A stretch of DNA of 64,000 bases from Massilia sp. BJB1822 (lineage in GTDB: Bacteria > Pseudomonadota > Gammaproteobacteria > Burkholderiales > Burkholderiaceae_D). The position numbers and the translations under genes were made by a program. This document shows positions 35,484-43,037 of this stretch, in pieces (the stretch's first letter is position 1; every line of letters starts with the position of its first letter). Under the pieces are notes generated by a model. That model was not told the origin of the DNA and did not search any database. It was given only the letters and a program-made list of their open reading frames with translations. The DNA lies in assembly GCF_013369485.1 (NCBI RefSeq), contig NZ_JABWEB010000003.1, positions 62,001 to 126,000 on the forward strand, written 5' to 3'.

Positions 35484-36461
35484 ATGTACCATCCAACCAC
35501 CCGTGTTTTGGCAGTCCTGGAACTGCTGCAAGCCCATGGACGCATGAGCGGCGTGGAACTCGCGCGCCGCCTGCAAGTGGACGGGCGCACGCTGCGCCGC
35601 TACATCGTGATGCTGGAGGATATGGGCATCCCGATCACGGCCGAGCGTGGCCGCCACGGCGGCTACGCCCTGATGCCCGGCTTTAAGCTGCCGCCCATGA
35701 TGTTCACCGACGACGAGGCGCTGGCTCTTTCGCTTGGCCTGCTGGCCGCGCGCAGCCTTGGTCTGGCCGAAGCCGCACCGGCAGTCGCCAGCGCCCAGGC
35801 CAAGCTGGAACGCATCATGCCGGACAGTCTGAAATGGCGGGTCCGCGCCATCGACGACACCGTGCGCCTGGACCTGCGCTGCGGCACGGCGCCGCCGACC
35901 AATGCCGCTCTCGGCGTGCTGAGTGCCGCCGCCCAGGTCAGCCAGCGCGTGCATCTGCGCTATCAGGCGCCTGCGGTGCTGACGCCGGAAGGAACGGGCA
36001 GGCCGGCCCGAGAAACCGAGCGCGATTTCGATCCATATGGCTTGGCTTATTACATGGGCTTCTGGTACACGGTGGGATTCTGCCATCTACGCGATGGCCT
36101 GCGCACTTTTCGGCTCGACCGCATCAGCGAGGTGCGCCCGCTGGTGGCGGCCTTCCAGAGGCCAGCCGGCTTCGATGCGCTGGAACATCTGCGCCATTCG
36201 ATTGCCACGCTGCCGCGCAAATTCGCCGCTACCGTGCTGCTCCACACCGACCTGGAAAGCGCGCGCGCCACGCTGATGGAGTATATGGGCCTGTTCGAAC
36301 AGACGGAGGAGGGCTTGCTGCTGCATAGCCAGACCGACGGACTGGCGTGGCTGGCGCGCCAGTTGGCCAGTCTGCCCTTTTCTTTTCGCGTTGTCAGTCC
36401 GCCCGAACTGGGCGAGGAGGTGCGGCGCCATGCGCTGCGCCTGCTGCAAGGCGAAGACTAA
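35484..36461 (+). CDS. WYL-domain helix-turn-helix regulator (YafY type)
   Basis: 325 residues: N-terminal HTH (RMSGVELARRLQVDGRTLRR, residues 18-37, then RGRHGGYAL wing) and a C-terminal WYL domain with ERDFDPYGLAYYMGFWYTVG and LRTFRLDRI, whose basic and aromatic residues bind a nucleotide-like ligand in known members. It is divergent from the drug-modifying gene pair with a 77-base shared promoter region, so it is the obvious candidate regulator. Overlaps the convergent DUF2007 gene by four bases. Confidence 0.9.
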   Translation: MYHPTTRVLAVLELLQAHGRMSGVELARRLQVDGRTLRRYIVMLEDMGIPITAERGRHGGYALMPGFKLPPMMFTDDEALALSLGLLAARSLGLAEAAPAVASAQAKLERIMPDSLKWRVRAIDDTVRLDLRCGTAPPTNAALGVLSAAAQVSQRVHLRYQAPAVLTPEGTGRPARETERDFDPYGLAYYMGFWYTVGFCHLRDGLRTFRLDRISEVRPLVAAFQRPAGFDALEHLRHSIATLPRKFAATVLLHTDLESARATLMEYMGLFEQTEEGLLLHSQTDGLAWLARQLASLPFSFRVVSPPELGEEVRRHALRLLQGED

Positions 36462-36739
36462 CGCGCATAAGGATTATGTTCGGGATCGAAGTCCGCGTCG
36501 TCCGGCAGCGCGAATTCGCCGCGCTGGAAGGCTTGCAGGATTTCTTCGGCCGCTTGCGCATCCTTTTCCAGCACCAGCAGGCGCGCACCGCCGATGGCTG
36601 GCGCCAGCAGCAGGTTGGCCTGCATATGCTGGTCGTCCGTCACCACCGCCGCGATGCCGGCGGCGGCCAGGCAGCCGCGCATCACATGCGCATCGGTCGG
36701 AATCATGAAGCGCGCAAGAATGCGGTAATCGTCGTCCAT
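36458..36739 (-). CDS. DUF2007-type small signal-transducing-like protein
   Basis: 93 residues. It begins MDDDYRILARFMIPTDAHVM and carries LAAAGIAAVVTDDQHMQANL, the pattern of DUF2007 (GlnB-like small domain: x-A-x-F, helix, L-x-x-x-G-I). A C-terminal acidic segment with Pro and Tyr follows. The start at 36739 is preferred because GGAGAACACG precedes it; an ATG at 36751 lacks a site. Function unknown. The frame stays open far upstream, but that part is antisense to the nuclease gene. Confidence 0.75.
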   Translation of the reverse strand: MDDDYRILARFMIPTDAHVMRGCLAAAGIAAVVTDDQHMQANLLLAPAIGGARLLVLEKDAQAAEEILQAFQRGEFALPDDADFDPEHNPYAR

Positions 36740-36814
36740 CGTGTTCTCCATGGCTGGCAAGGTTTCTTCAGTATCGCTAGAATGCAGGCGTTCTGCCTCA
36801 CAGTATAAGGAAAT

Positions 36815-37582
36815 ATGGTTCAGAAATCCCTCGCCGCAGCCTTGCTGGCTGGCGGCATGCTCTTCGCGGGCATCGCAGGCGCAGCCTGCTCGCAACACTA
36901 TGTTCAGGGACGCAGTCCCGAAATCACGAATCCCAAACTGGGCAAAGCTACGCAGGAACTGTGCTACCGCTCCTTCGGCATCATGCACAGCGGCCTGACG
37001 CGCACGCCCTTGTGGTCGGCCGAATACCTGACTGCCCAGAACATCGAAGCGGCGCAAGACCTTTCGCGCGAAAACAGCTTCCACCCCGAAGAAGAGCTGC
37101 CGCGCGGCCAGCGCGCCGAACTCTCCGACTACGCGCGCAGCGGCTTTGACCGCGGCCACATGGCCCCCAACGGCGATATGCCCGACCGCCGCAGCCAGCA
37201 TGAAAGCTTCTCGCTGGCGAACATGGTGCCGCAAGACCCCGACAACAACCGCCACATCTGGGCCGGCATCGAGCAGGCCGTGCGCAAGATGGCGAAGAAA
37301 GAAGGCGATCTGTATGTGATCAGCGGTCCGGCCTTCATTGGGGGCGACTTGCGCAAGGTTGGTAATGTGCTGGTGCCGAGCCACTTGTATAAAGTCATTT
37401 ACAGCCCACGCCAGCGTGCCGGCGGCGCCTGGTTCGTCGCCAACGAAGCCGACGCCCGTCCGCAGACCATGACGGTGGCGGAGCTTGAAAGTAAAATCGG
37501 CATCAACTTGCTGCCCTCGCTGACGGCGCAGCAAAAGCAGGTGATGCTGCGCCTGCCGAAGTCGGGCAAGAACAAACGCTAA
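36815..37582 (+). CDS. Secreted DNA/RNA non-specific endonuclease (NucA/Serratia type)
   Basis: 255 residues with a signal peptide ending AGA-AC, so exported. The active-site motif DRGHMAPNGDM (about residues 112-122) holds the catalytic His and the metal-binding environment of the beta-beta-alpha metal family, with the downstream Asn in FSLANMVPQDPDNNRHIW (about 130-147) as metal ligand. Two cysteines (AACSQHY, ELCYRS) may pair. It cleaves DNA and RNA outside the cytoplasm for nutrients or matrix removal. The neighbouring small gene 12 bases downstream is likely in the same transcript. Confidence 0.92.
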   Translation: MVQKSLAAALLAGGMLFAGIAGAACSQHYVQGRSPEITNPKLGKATQELCYRSFGIMHSGLTRTPLWSAEYLTAQNIEAAQDLSRENSFHPEEELPRGQRAELSDYARSGFDRGHMAPNGDMPDRRSQHESFSLANMVPQDPDNNRHIWAGIEQAVRKMAKKEGDLYVISGPAFIGGDLRKVGNVLVPSHLYKVIYSPRQRAGGAWFVANEADARPQTMTVAELESKIGINLLPSLTAQQKQVMLRLPKSGKNKR

Positions 37583-37594
37583 TAGGAGACTGCC

Positions 37595-37846
37595 ATGAGC
37601 AAGAAATTCATCCCCTACGCCAACGAAGCCGACGTGCTGCACATCGGCGGCCTGACGGTCGAAAACCGCCTCGACCGCGTTACCTTGAGCGGCGACATCG
37701 ACCTGACCCAGGATCAGGCTGGCCTGGAACACGCCCGCGAGTTGTACAAACTGCTGGGCGACGTGCTGGTCAAACTCGAAGCGCAAAGCCTGCCCACCAA
37801 GTTGCCGCCGCCGAAGGTGAAGAAGGTGGCCAATCCCTTTGAGTGA
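37595..37846 (+). CDS. Small conserved protein of unknown function
   Basis: 83 residues, soluble. It begins MSKKFIPYANEADVLHIGGL and contains LTVENRLDRVTLSGDIDLT with an Asp-rich turn, then a helix and a Pro/Lys-rich tail. The sequence looks well conserved in style and has a clean AGGAG site. It follows the secreted nuclease gene by 12 bases. Similar short proteins occur in related beta-proteobacteria, as far as I recall, without known function. An inhibitor of the nuclease is conceivable, but nothing in the sequence supports it directly. Confidence 0.75.
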   Translation: MSKKFIPYANEADVLHIGGLTVENRLDRVTLSGDIDLTQDQAGLEHARELYKLLGDVLVKLEAQSLPTKLPPPKVKKVANPFE

Positions 37847-37888
37847 TGGTACTCACTGTTCGTCTAAATCGCGATAATGTTCATTTAA

Positions 37889-37990
37889 ATGAAAAAGATT
37901 ATCGGCTATCTGGCAGTTATTAATTTTGTCTCTTTCTTTTTGGGAAGTATGTATCTGAGTGTCATTATTCCGGAAGAGCTGAGAAAGTGA
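37889..37990 (+). CDS. Possible 33-residue single-pass membrane peptide
   Basis: A short frame begins ATG at 37889 and encodes MKKIIGYLAVINFVSFFLG with one hydrophobic helix (about residues 4-27) and a charged end EELRK. It lies in an AT-rich gap between two genes and ends 16 bases before the next start. No ribosome site is visible, so it may be untranslated or a remnant. Confidence 0.35.
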   Translation: MKKIIGYLAVINFVSFFLGSMYLSVIIPEELRK

Positions 37991-38006
37991 CGAATTAGGC
38001 GTTCAA

Positions 38007-38438
38007 ATGTCGATTACACTTCTAGACCTCGGCGCTCAGCATGGTTCGTTCATGCGTGCCAGTGTGCAGAACGGCGTCTGCGTCTTCGCGGCGCTCGTGA
38101 ATGGGAGCAGGGAAAGTCTGGAGCCGCTTCTGGGACTCCAGACCCCGGTGGAGATTTCATTTGAGAAAATGCTCAATTGGCAAGAAATGTCAGACTTTCA
38201 GGATGACGACTCCTGTATCAAGGCAGGCACAATAATTCAGGATACCGTCATCGTTCGAGGCCGGGTGCATAAGGTGCTTCCAATTGACTCGGAGTCGTCA
38301 GTAATTGACCTATATGTGCAAACAGCTCAGGAGTTCATCGCCATTGAGTCAAGCGAGCTTGGTGGATTCATTCCCAAAATCGGCACTGGCCTTGAGATTC
38401 ATATCCAAGGTCTGTGCTTCTATCCAACCAACATCTAA
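38007..38438 (+). CDS. Unknown protein in AT-richer pocket
   Basis: 143 residues, no signal or membrane segment. Beta-rich in appearance, with many short strands (VCVFAALVNG, TVIVRGRVHKVLP, SSVIDLYVQT, LEIHIQGLCFY) and acidic overall. No family recognised. Codon use and base composition are visibly less GC-rich than in flanking genes. It converges on another unrecognised gene 14 bases away. It could be a lineage-specific or horizontally acquired gene, perhaps of the orphan immunity type, but this is speculation. Confidence 0.65.
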   Translation: MSITLLDLGAQHGSFMRASVQNGVCVFAALVNGSRESLEPLLGLQTPVEISFEKMLNWQEMSDFQDDDSCIKAGTIIQDTVIVRGRVHKVLPIDSESSVIDLYVQTAQEFIAIESSELGGFIPKIGTGLEIHIQGLCFYPTNI

Positions 38439-38452
38439 ATCGGCGCCACCGT

Positions 38453-39115
38453 TCACCGATCATTTACGGTTGCGACGGTGCGCAGACGTTTTCGGATATG
38501 TTTGGCAACAAGCTTCGGCGTTTCCTGCCAGGGATCGCTCAGGCTTTGGGCGAGGGCAAATTCGGCACTCTCTTCGTCGCCAATGCCGCGCAAGGCGAGC
38601 AGGGCAAGCGCGCGTTGATGGTCGTCCTGTGTGCATGAATACAGGGTGCGGAAAAATGATCGCAGTTCCGCCGCCTGGGAGGGATCAGCGTCCGCGCCTG
38701 GCTTAAAACTGAGCATGAGATTGAGTGCCGCAGCGATGCGCGAGGACATCTCGCTATCCCGACATGGTTCGCTAATGTAGCTCCCGAAGGCCTTCATCAA
38801 TGCGTCCAATGCTTCCTTCGTTCTCAACTCTTCAAACAAGGCGAGGATGAAGGTGGTCAGTTCGGACTCTGCGGAAAGCCGAATCAGGCCGTCAAACCCC
38901 TCCCGGCAATATGTGGAGACCACTTTTGCCCAAGTCGCCAGGGGAACATACAAAGTTCCATCCTCCTGAATGCCGGAGGTATGCCATTGCAGTTCAGCGC
39001 TCAACTCGTCAAGAGTCGCTGCCAGGGCCTCATCGGGATATTTTGCTTCCTTCAGCAAGTGTTCTACTTCCAGTGTTCCAGCTCTAGCCCGTTTTTTGAT
39101 CGAAGGGATACTCAT
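38453..39115 (-). CDS. Unknown helical protein (HEAT-like) in AT-richer pocket
   Basis: 220 residues, helical throughout. Repeated hydrophobic helix pairs (LTTFILALFEELRTKEALDA, AAELRSFFRTLYSCTQDDHQ, ALALLALRGIGDEESAEFAL) suggest a HEAT-like or similar superhelical fold. No signal peptide. No family recognised. The start at 39115 lies in an AT-rich divergent region of about 180 bases shared with the lipoprotein gene. It may be a scaffold or immunity-type protein; that is a guess from fold style and genomic setting. Confidence 0.65.
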   Translation of the reverse strand: MSIPSIKKRARAGTLEVEHLLKEAKYPDEALAATLDELSAELQWHTSGIQEDGTLYVPLATWAKVVSTYCREGFDGLIRLSAESELTTFILALFEELRTKEALDALMKAFGSYISEPCRDSEMSSRIAAALNLMLSFKPGADADPSQAAELRSFFRTLYSCTQDDHQRALALLALRGIGDEESAEFALAQSLSDPWQETPKLVAKHIRKRLRTVATVNDR

Positions 39116-39299
39116 GTTTCAGACTCATTTAATTACAACGAAGGCCACGTATAAATCGTGACAATTGTTTAAGGCGTTATCTTATCAAAAAGGTGCATTG
39201 TATTTGGATTTTTGCGAAGTTGGGCTCAGCTTATTGTCATTGAGGAGTTGATGATAAAATGCCATTTTCGTAGTCACATAGAAATACGTTTTATACCCA

Positions 39300-39980
39300 A
39301 TGCATATGAAAATCCGCCACCTTACCAGAGCCGGTTTAACGGCTGCCATTTTGACTCTGATAGTTGGCTGTTCAACGCCAATGACCGCGCCAACGACGCT
39401 GAGCGCATCTATGCCAGCTCGGGATTTGCAACTCGCCGCGCCTATCACCTATAAATTCAAGCATGGCTTGGCTGTCCAGCGCGAAATTGCGCTACTACCT
39501 GGGGTTTACAAAGGAATGGGGGAGGATGGTAAAGGTACCTGGTACTTGGGTAATCGAGAATCGATGACCATTACCGTGCTGGACAGAGGCGGTGCCTTTG
39601 GCTACCCTAAAGAACAGATCGGCGTGCCGACGTTTTCCAGTGGTGGTTTGTTTGTACCCCACGATGCGGGGTTGGTGCCACAGGTTTTCCATATCTACGG
39701 CGAGCAGCCTTTACGCACGCCAGGCCAATCGCAGGCGGAGGGCAAGCAGGAGGACAGTCGCGTTCCTGCCGACGTGGCTGTCAACGCACAGGCTGCTAAC
39801 CCTGTTCTGAGCAGCGGCAGCCCGGTAGCGGCGGGCGTTGGAGCCGGGGTGGCTGCAGGAATTGTTGCGGGACTTATTGAGATGGACAAGGCTGATTGGG
39901 GCAAGTACCAAATCATAGAGTTCCAGCCGCCGCCAGAAACAGACCTGCGCAAGCAATTTACCATCACGACTAAGCAATAA
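39300..39980 (+). CDS. Predicted lipoprotein of unknown function
   Basis: 226 residues with a lipoprotein signal: basic start, hydrophobic core LTAAILTLIV and lipobox IVG-C followed by Ser, so probably anchored in a membrane. The mature region contains LLPGVYKGMGEDGKGTWYLG and a C-terminal glycine/alanine helix (SPVAAGVGAGVAAGIVAGLI) that could insert in a membrane. The ATG at 39306 is an alternative start. No ribosome site is clear. No family recognised. Confidence 0.65.
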   Translation: MHMKIRHLTRAGLTAAILTLIVGCSTPMTAPTTLSASMPARDLQLAAPITYKFKHGLAVQREIALLPGVYKGMGEDGKGTWYLGNRESMTITVLDRGGAFGYPKEQIGVPTFSSGGLFVPHDAGLVPQVFHIYGEQPLRTPGQSQAEGKQEDSRVPADVAVNAQAANPVLSSGSPVAAGVGAGVAAGIVAGLIEMDKADWGKYQIIEFQPPPETDLRKQFTITTKQ

Positions 39981-39999
39981 GCTGATAGTCAATCTTGGC

Positions 40000-40024
40000 G
40001 ATCAGGCGCGCAAGGCGCCTGATC
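40000..40024. terminator. Hairpin between convergent lipoprotein and M16 peptidase genes
   Basis: GATCAGGCGC-GCAAG-GCGCCTGATC is a perfect 10-bp stem with a five-base loop, located 20 bases after one stop codon and 33 bases from the other. The T run is weak in both directions; a bidirectional terminator is plausible. Confidence 0.55.
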
Positions 40025-40028
40025 TTAG

Positions 40029-40054
40029 TGTATCAACAGCCTGTATCAACAGCC
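40029..40054. repeat. Tandem 13-base direct repeat
   Basis: TGTATCAACAGCC occurs twice back to back at 40029-40041 and 40042-40054, ending two bases before the stop codon of the leftward M16 peptidase gene. Likely a small replication-slippage duplication. Confidence 0.8.
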
Positions 40055-40056
40055 GA

Positions 40057-42885
40057 TCAATTGGCGAACACGTTGGCCGCTGGCGTGATCTTCACCGCCT
40101 CCGGCTTGATGTTCAGCTTCATATTGCCGATGACCTGGTCTTCGTCCAGCAGTTCCTTCGACTTGTTGCCGTCGTATTTGATGGGCGAGAAGGCGTCGCT
40201 CAGCAGCTTGTCCTTCAGGCCGGCCGCGTCCTTGGCGATCATCACCACCGACAGGTTTTTCGACGACAGGTGCTTGCGGATCGCGGCGTTCACATCATCC
40301 ACGCTCAGCTTGCTCAAGCCGTCGCGCATCAGCTTGGTAAACTCGGGCGTGCCGTACCACTGCGAATCGAGGGCGTAGCCGAGCTGCTGGTCCTGGGTCG
40401 AGGTCATGACGAAGACGTTCTTCATCAGGTAGCCGCGCGTGATTTCGAACTGCTCCTTGGTCAGGCCTTTGGCGACCAGCTTGTCCAGCTCCGTCAGCGC
40501 GATGCGCAGCGCGAAGTGGGCGTTTTCCGGGGCGACCGGACGCACCCAGATTTCGAACAGCTGCGCCTTGCGGCCCAGGTTCGCGCTTGGGAAGAACTGG
40601 AACATCCCGCGCGGGAAGGCTTCGATATAGGCATAGTCGCCGTAGTTCATGCCGCGGATTTCGCGGATGCGCTGGTACAGCAGGGAGCTGGAGGCGCGGT
40701 GTTCGCCGAGCCAGGTCTTGGCCAGCCACAGGGCAGGGAAGTCGGCGTGCGAGCGCGTCACCGTCAGCGGCAGGCCGAAGGAGATGGCCGTGGCGCGGGT
40801 ATTCTTCTCGATGATCTCCACTTCCAGGCCGTTCGGCATTTTGCCGGCCGGGATCGGCGTGGCGGCGAGGCCGGCGCCGGCTGGCAGGCGAGAGAGCGAT
40901 TTCAGCAGCGAGGCCGACATGGCGTCCGACACATCGCCGGCCAGGCCGACGCGCAGCGCGCCCTGGGTGTAGGCTTTTTTGTAGAAGTCCTTCACATCGT
41001 CCAGCGTGATGGAATCCAGGCCCGCCACCGTGCCCAGTACCGGATGGCCGTAGCCGCTACCGGCGAAGACATTGGTCTGCAGGCGTTCCTTGCCCAGCTC
41101 TTCTTCGTTATTGTCCTTCAGGTCGAGCAGCAGGGCGTTCTTCTGCGCGTCCTTCAGGCGGCGGAAGTCATCCTCGCGGAAGCCTGGCGCGAGCAGCTGC
41201 GGCATCACGATGTCCTGGAACTGGCTCCAGTTATCCTTGTGAATGGTGCCGGTGAAGGTGGACATTTCCTTGTCGGTCTGCTCGCTGAAGCTGCCGGCCA
41301 GCGGGAACAGCGCCTTGCTGATCTCGTCGATCTTGCGCTCGCTGGAGCCGGCCGATGCGACCATGGCGGCGGTCAGCGCGGCCAGGCCTTCCTTGCCTTG
41401 CGGGTCGTGCGCCGAGCCGGCGCCGAACACCAGCTTGTAGCGGATCTGCGGCAGCGCCGATTTCTGCACCAGCAGGTCGATCTTGGCCGTGTTCAGCTTC
41501 GGTTCCAGCGCGGCCAGCTTGGGCAGTTCGCCGATATCGGCCGGCAGCGCGCCGTTCGACAGCGTGGTGACGATCAGGCCTTCATCGGTCAGGTATTTGC
41601 GCGCGGCCGCCTGCAGGTCGGCCGGGGTCAGGCTGTCGAGCACGCGGTAGTAGTTATTCAGCGTGCCGTAGGAGCGGTTGAAGTGCACGTAGGAGGCCAG
41701 CATGCCGGCGATCTGCTCGGTGTTGTCCAGAGAACGGATCACGCCATACTTCAGCGCCGACTTGGCGTCGGCCAGGGCTTTCTCGCCGACCGGTTCGGAG
41801 CGCAGCTTGGCGACGGTTTCCATGATGGCATTGCGCACATAGACCGTGTCCTCGGCCTTCTTGACGCGGGCGCCGATCACGGCCAGGGTCGGGTCGACGC
41901 GGTTCGGCGTGCTGTCGAACAGCTGGTCGATTTTCTGCTCATCCTGCACCAGGCGCTTGTACAGCGGCGAGGTGCGGCCGAAGGACAGGGACAGCAGCAC
42001 GCTCAGCGCAGCCTGGTCCTTCTGCTTTTCGGAGAAGGCCGGCGCGCGGAAGGCGACCGATACCCAAGGCAGGGTTGGCGTGGCCCAGGTGACGTGCTTG
42101 TACAGCGGCGCTTTCGGCGCCGGTTCCACCGGCACATCGACCTTATAGCTGCCGCGCTGCCATTTGCTCCAGTATTTCTCGACCAGGGCGACAGCTTTCT
42201 GCGGCTCGATATCGCCGGCCACGATGATGGTGGTGCGCTCGGGACGATACCAGCGGTCGAAGAAGACCTTGGAGTAGGCATACTGGTTGGGCATATCCTC
42301 GATGTCTTTCAGGAAGCCCATCGTGGTGTGCTTATAGGTGTGTTTTTCGTAGGCGGTGTCGCGCATGGCCTCGAACAGCTTGGAGACCGGATTGGCGCTG
42401 TTCTTGTTGTACTCTCCCAGCACGGCGCGCGATTCGGTCTTGAACACGTCTTCGCCGTAGGAGAGGTGCTGGAAACGGTCGGCTTCGACCTTCAGCACCG
42501 TTTCCAGGTCTTCCTTGGCGAAGGTGGTGTGGTAGTTGGTCAGGTCGTCGCTGGTGTAAGCGTTCTGGCGCGCGCCGGCGCGGGTGATGATGTCCTGATA
42601 TTTTTCGGGCGGATATTCCTTGGTTCCGCGGAACATCATATGCTCGAAGAAGTGGGCAAAGCCGGATTTGCCCGGCTCCACTTCGTTGCGCGAACCGGTC
42701 TGTACCGGAATTTGCAGCGAGACGATATTCGGGAAGCCGGTCGGCACCACGATGATTTTCAAGCCGTTCGGCAGCACTTTTTCGGTGGCCTTGAAGGGCA
42801 GCAGATCGGGTGCGGCGGCTGGGGCGGGCGCGGCAAACACTGGCGCCGACAGGGCCAGGGTCAGCAGGGGAATCACTCTTGACAC
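40057..42885 (-). CDS. Periplasmic M16 (pitrilysin-type) zinc peptidase
   Basis: 942 residues with a signal peptide (ending VFA-AP). The inverted zinc motif H-x-x-E-H is HFFEH at residues 78-82, with the distal Glu in ESRAVLGEYNKN, so the first half is catalytically complete. A second M16 half from about residue 470 starts LPQIRYKLVFGAGSAHDPQGKEGLA, where the motif is lost, as normal for fused two-domain members (the inactive half closes the chamber). Degrades peptides in the envelope. Single gene, flanked by a hairpin and a tandem repeat at its 3' end. Confidence 0.93.
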   Translation of the reverse strand: MSRVIPLLTLALSAPVFAAPAPAAAPDLLPFKATEKVLPNGLKIIVVPTGFPNIVSLQIPVQTGSRNEVEPGKSGFAHFFEHMMFRGTKEYPPEKYQDIITRAGARQNAYTSDDLTNYHTTFAKEDLETVLKVEADRFQHLSYGEDVFKTESRAVLGEYNKNSANPVSKLFEAMRDTAYEKHTYKHTTMGFLKDIEDMPNQYAYSKVFFDRWYRPERTTIIVAGDIEPQKAVALVEKYWSKWQRGSYKVDVPVEPAPKAPLYKHVTWATPTLPWVSVAFRAPAFSEKQKDQAALSVLLSLSFGRTSPLYKRLVQDEQKIDQLFDSTPNRVDPTLAVIGARVKKAEDTVYVRNAIMETVAKLRSEPVGEKALADAKSALKYGVIRSLDNTEQIAGMLASYVHFNRSYGTLNNYYRVLDSLTPADLQAAARKYLTDEGLIVTTLSNGALPADIGELPKLAALEPKLNTAKIDLLVQKSALPQIRYKLVFGAGSAHDPQGKEGLAALTAAMVASAGSSERKIDEISKALFPLAGSFSEQTDKEMSTFTGTIHKDNWSQFQDIVMPQLLAPGFREDDFRRLKDAQKNALLLDLKDNNEEELGKERLQTNVFAGSGYGHPVLGTVAGLDSITLDDVKDFYKKAYTQGALRVGLAGDVSDAMSASLLKSLSRLPAGAGLAATPIPAGKMPNGLEVEIIEKNTRATAISFGLPLTVTRSHADFPALWLAKTWLGEHRASSSLLYQRIREIRGMNYGDYAYIEAFPRGMFQFFPSANLGRKAQLFEIWVRPVAPENAHFALRIALTELDKLVAKGLTKEQFEITRGYLMKNVFVMTSTQDQQLGYALDSQWYGTPEFTKLMRDGLSKLSVDDVNAAIRKHLSSKNLSVVMIAKDAAGLKDKLLSDAFSPIKYDGNKSKELLDEDQVIGNMKLNIKPEAVKITPAANVFAN

Positions 42886-43037
42886 ATTCTCTCCTTGGTT
42901 TCTAGCTGGTCTTTTTCATAGTGTTGTTCATCTATCTATGTAACAACGCCGCCAGAATAAAATATTTCACTAGGACATGTATAGCGAAATCGGCGTGTTA
43001 CCATCTGCGCGTGTCCGATTCCTCATCTACTCACGCC

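Noticed and set aside
36458..37786. A 442-codon leftward open frame covering DUF2007 and the nuclease region
   Set aside because: Only the last 93 codons have protein-like sequence; the rest is the reverse strand of the secreted nuclease and small conserved gene.
37595..37846. Immunity protein for the secreted nuclease
   Set aside because: The nuclease has a plain signal peptide and the small protein looks like a broadly conserved housekeeping family; position alone is not enough.
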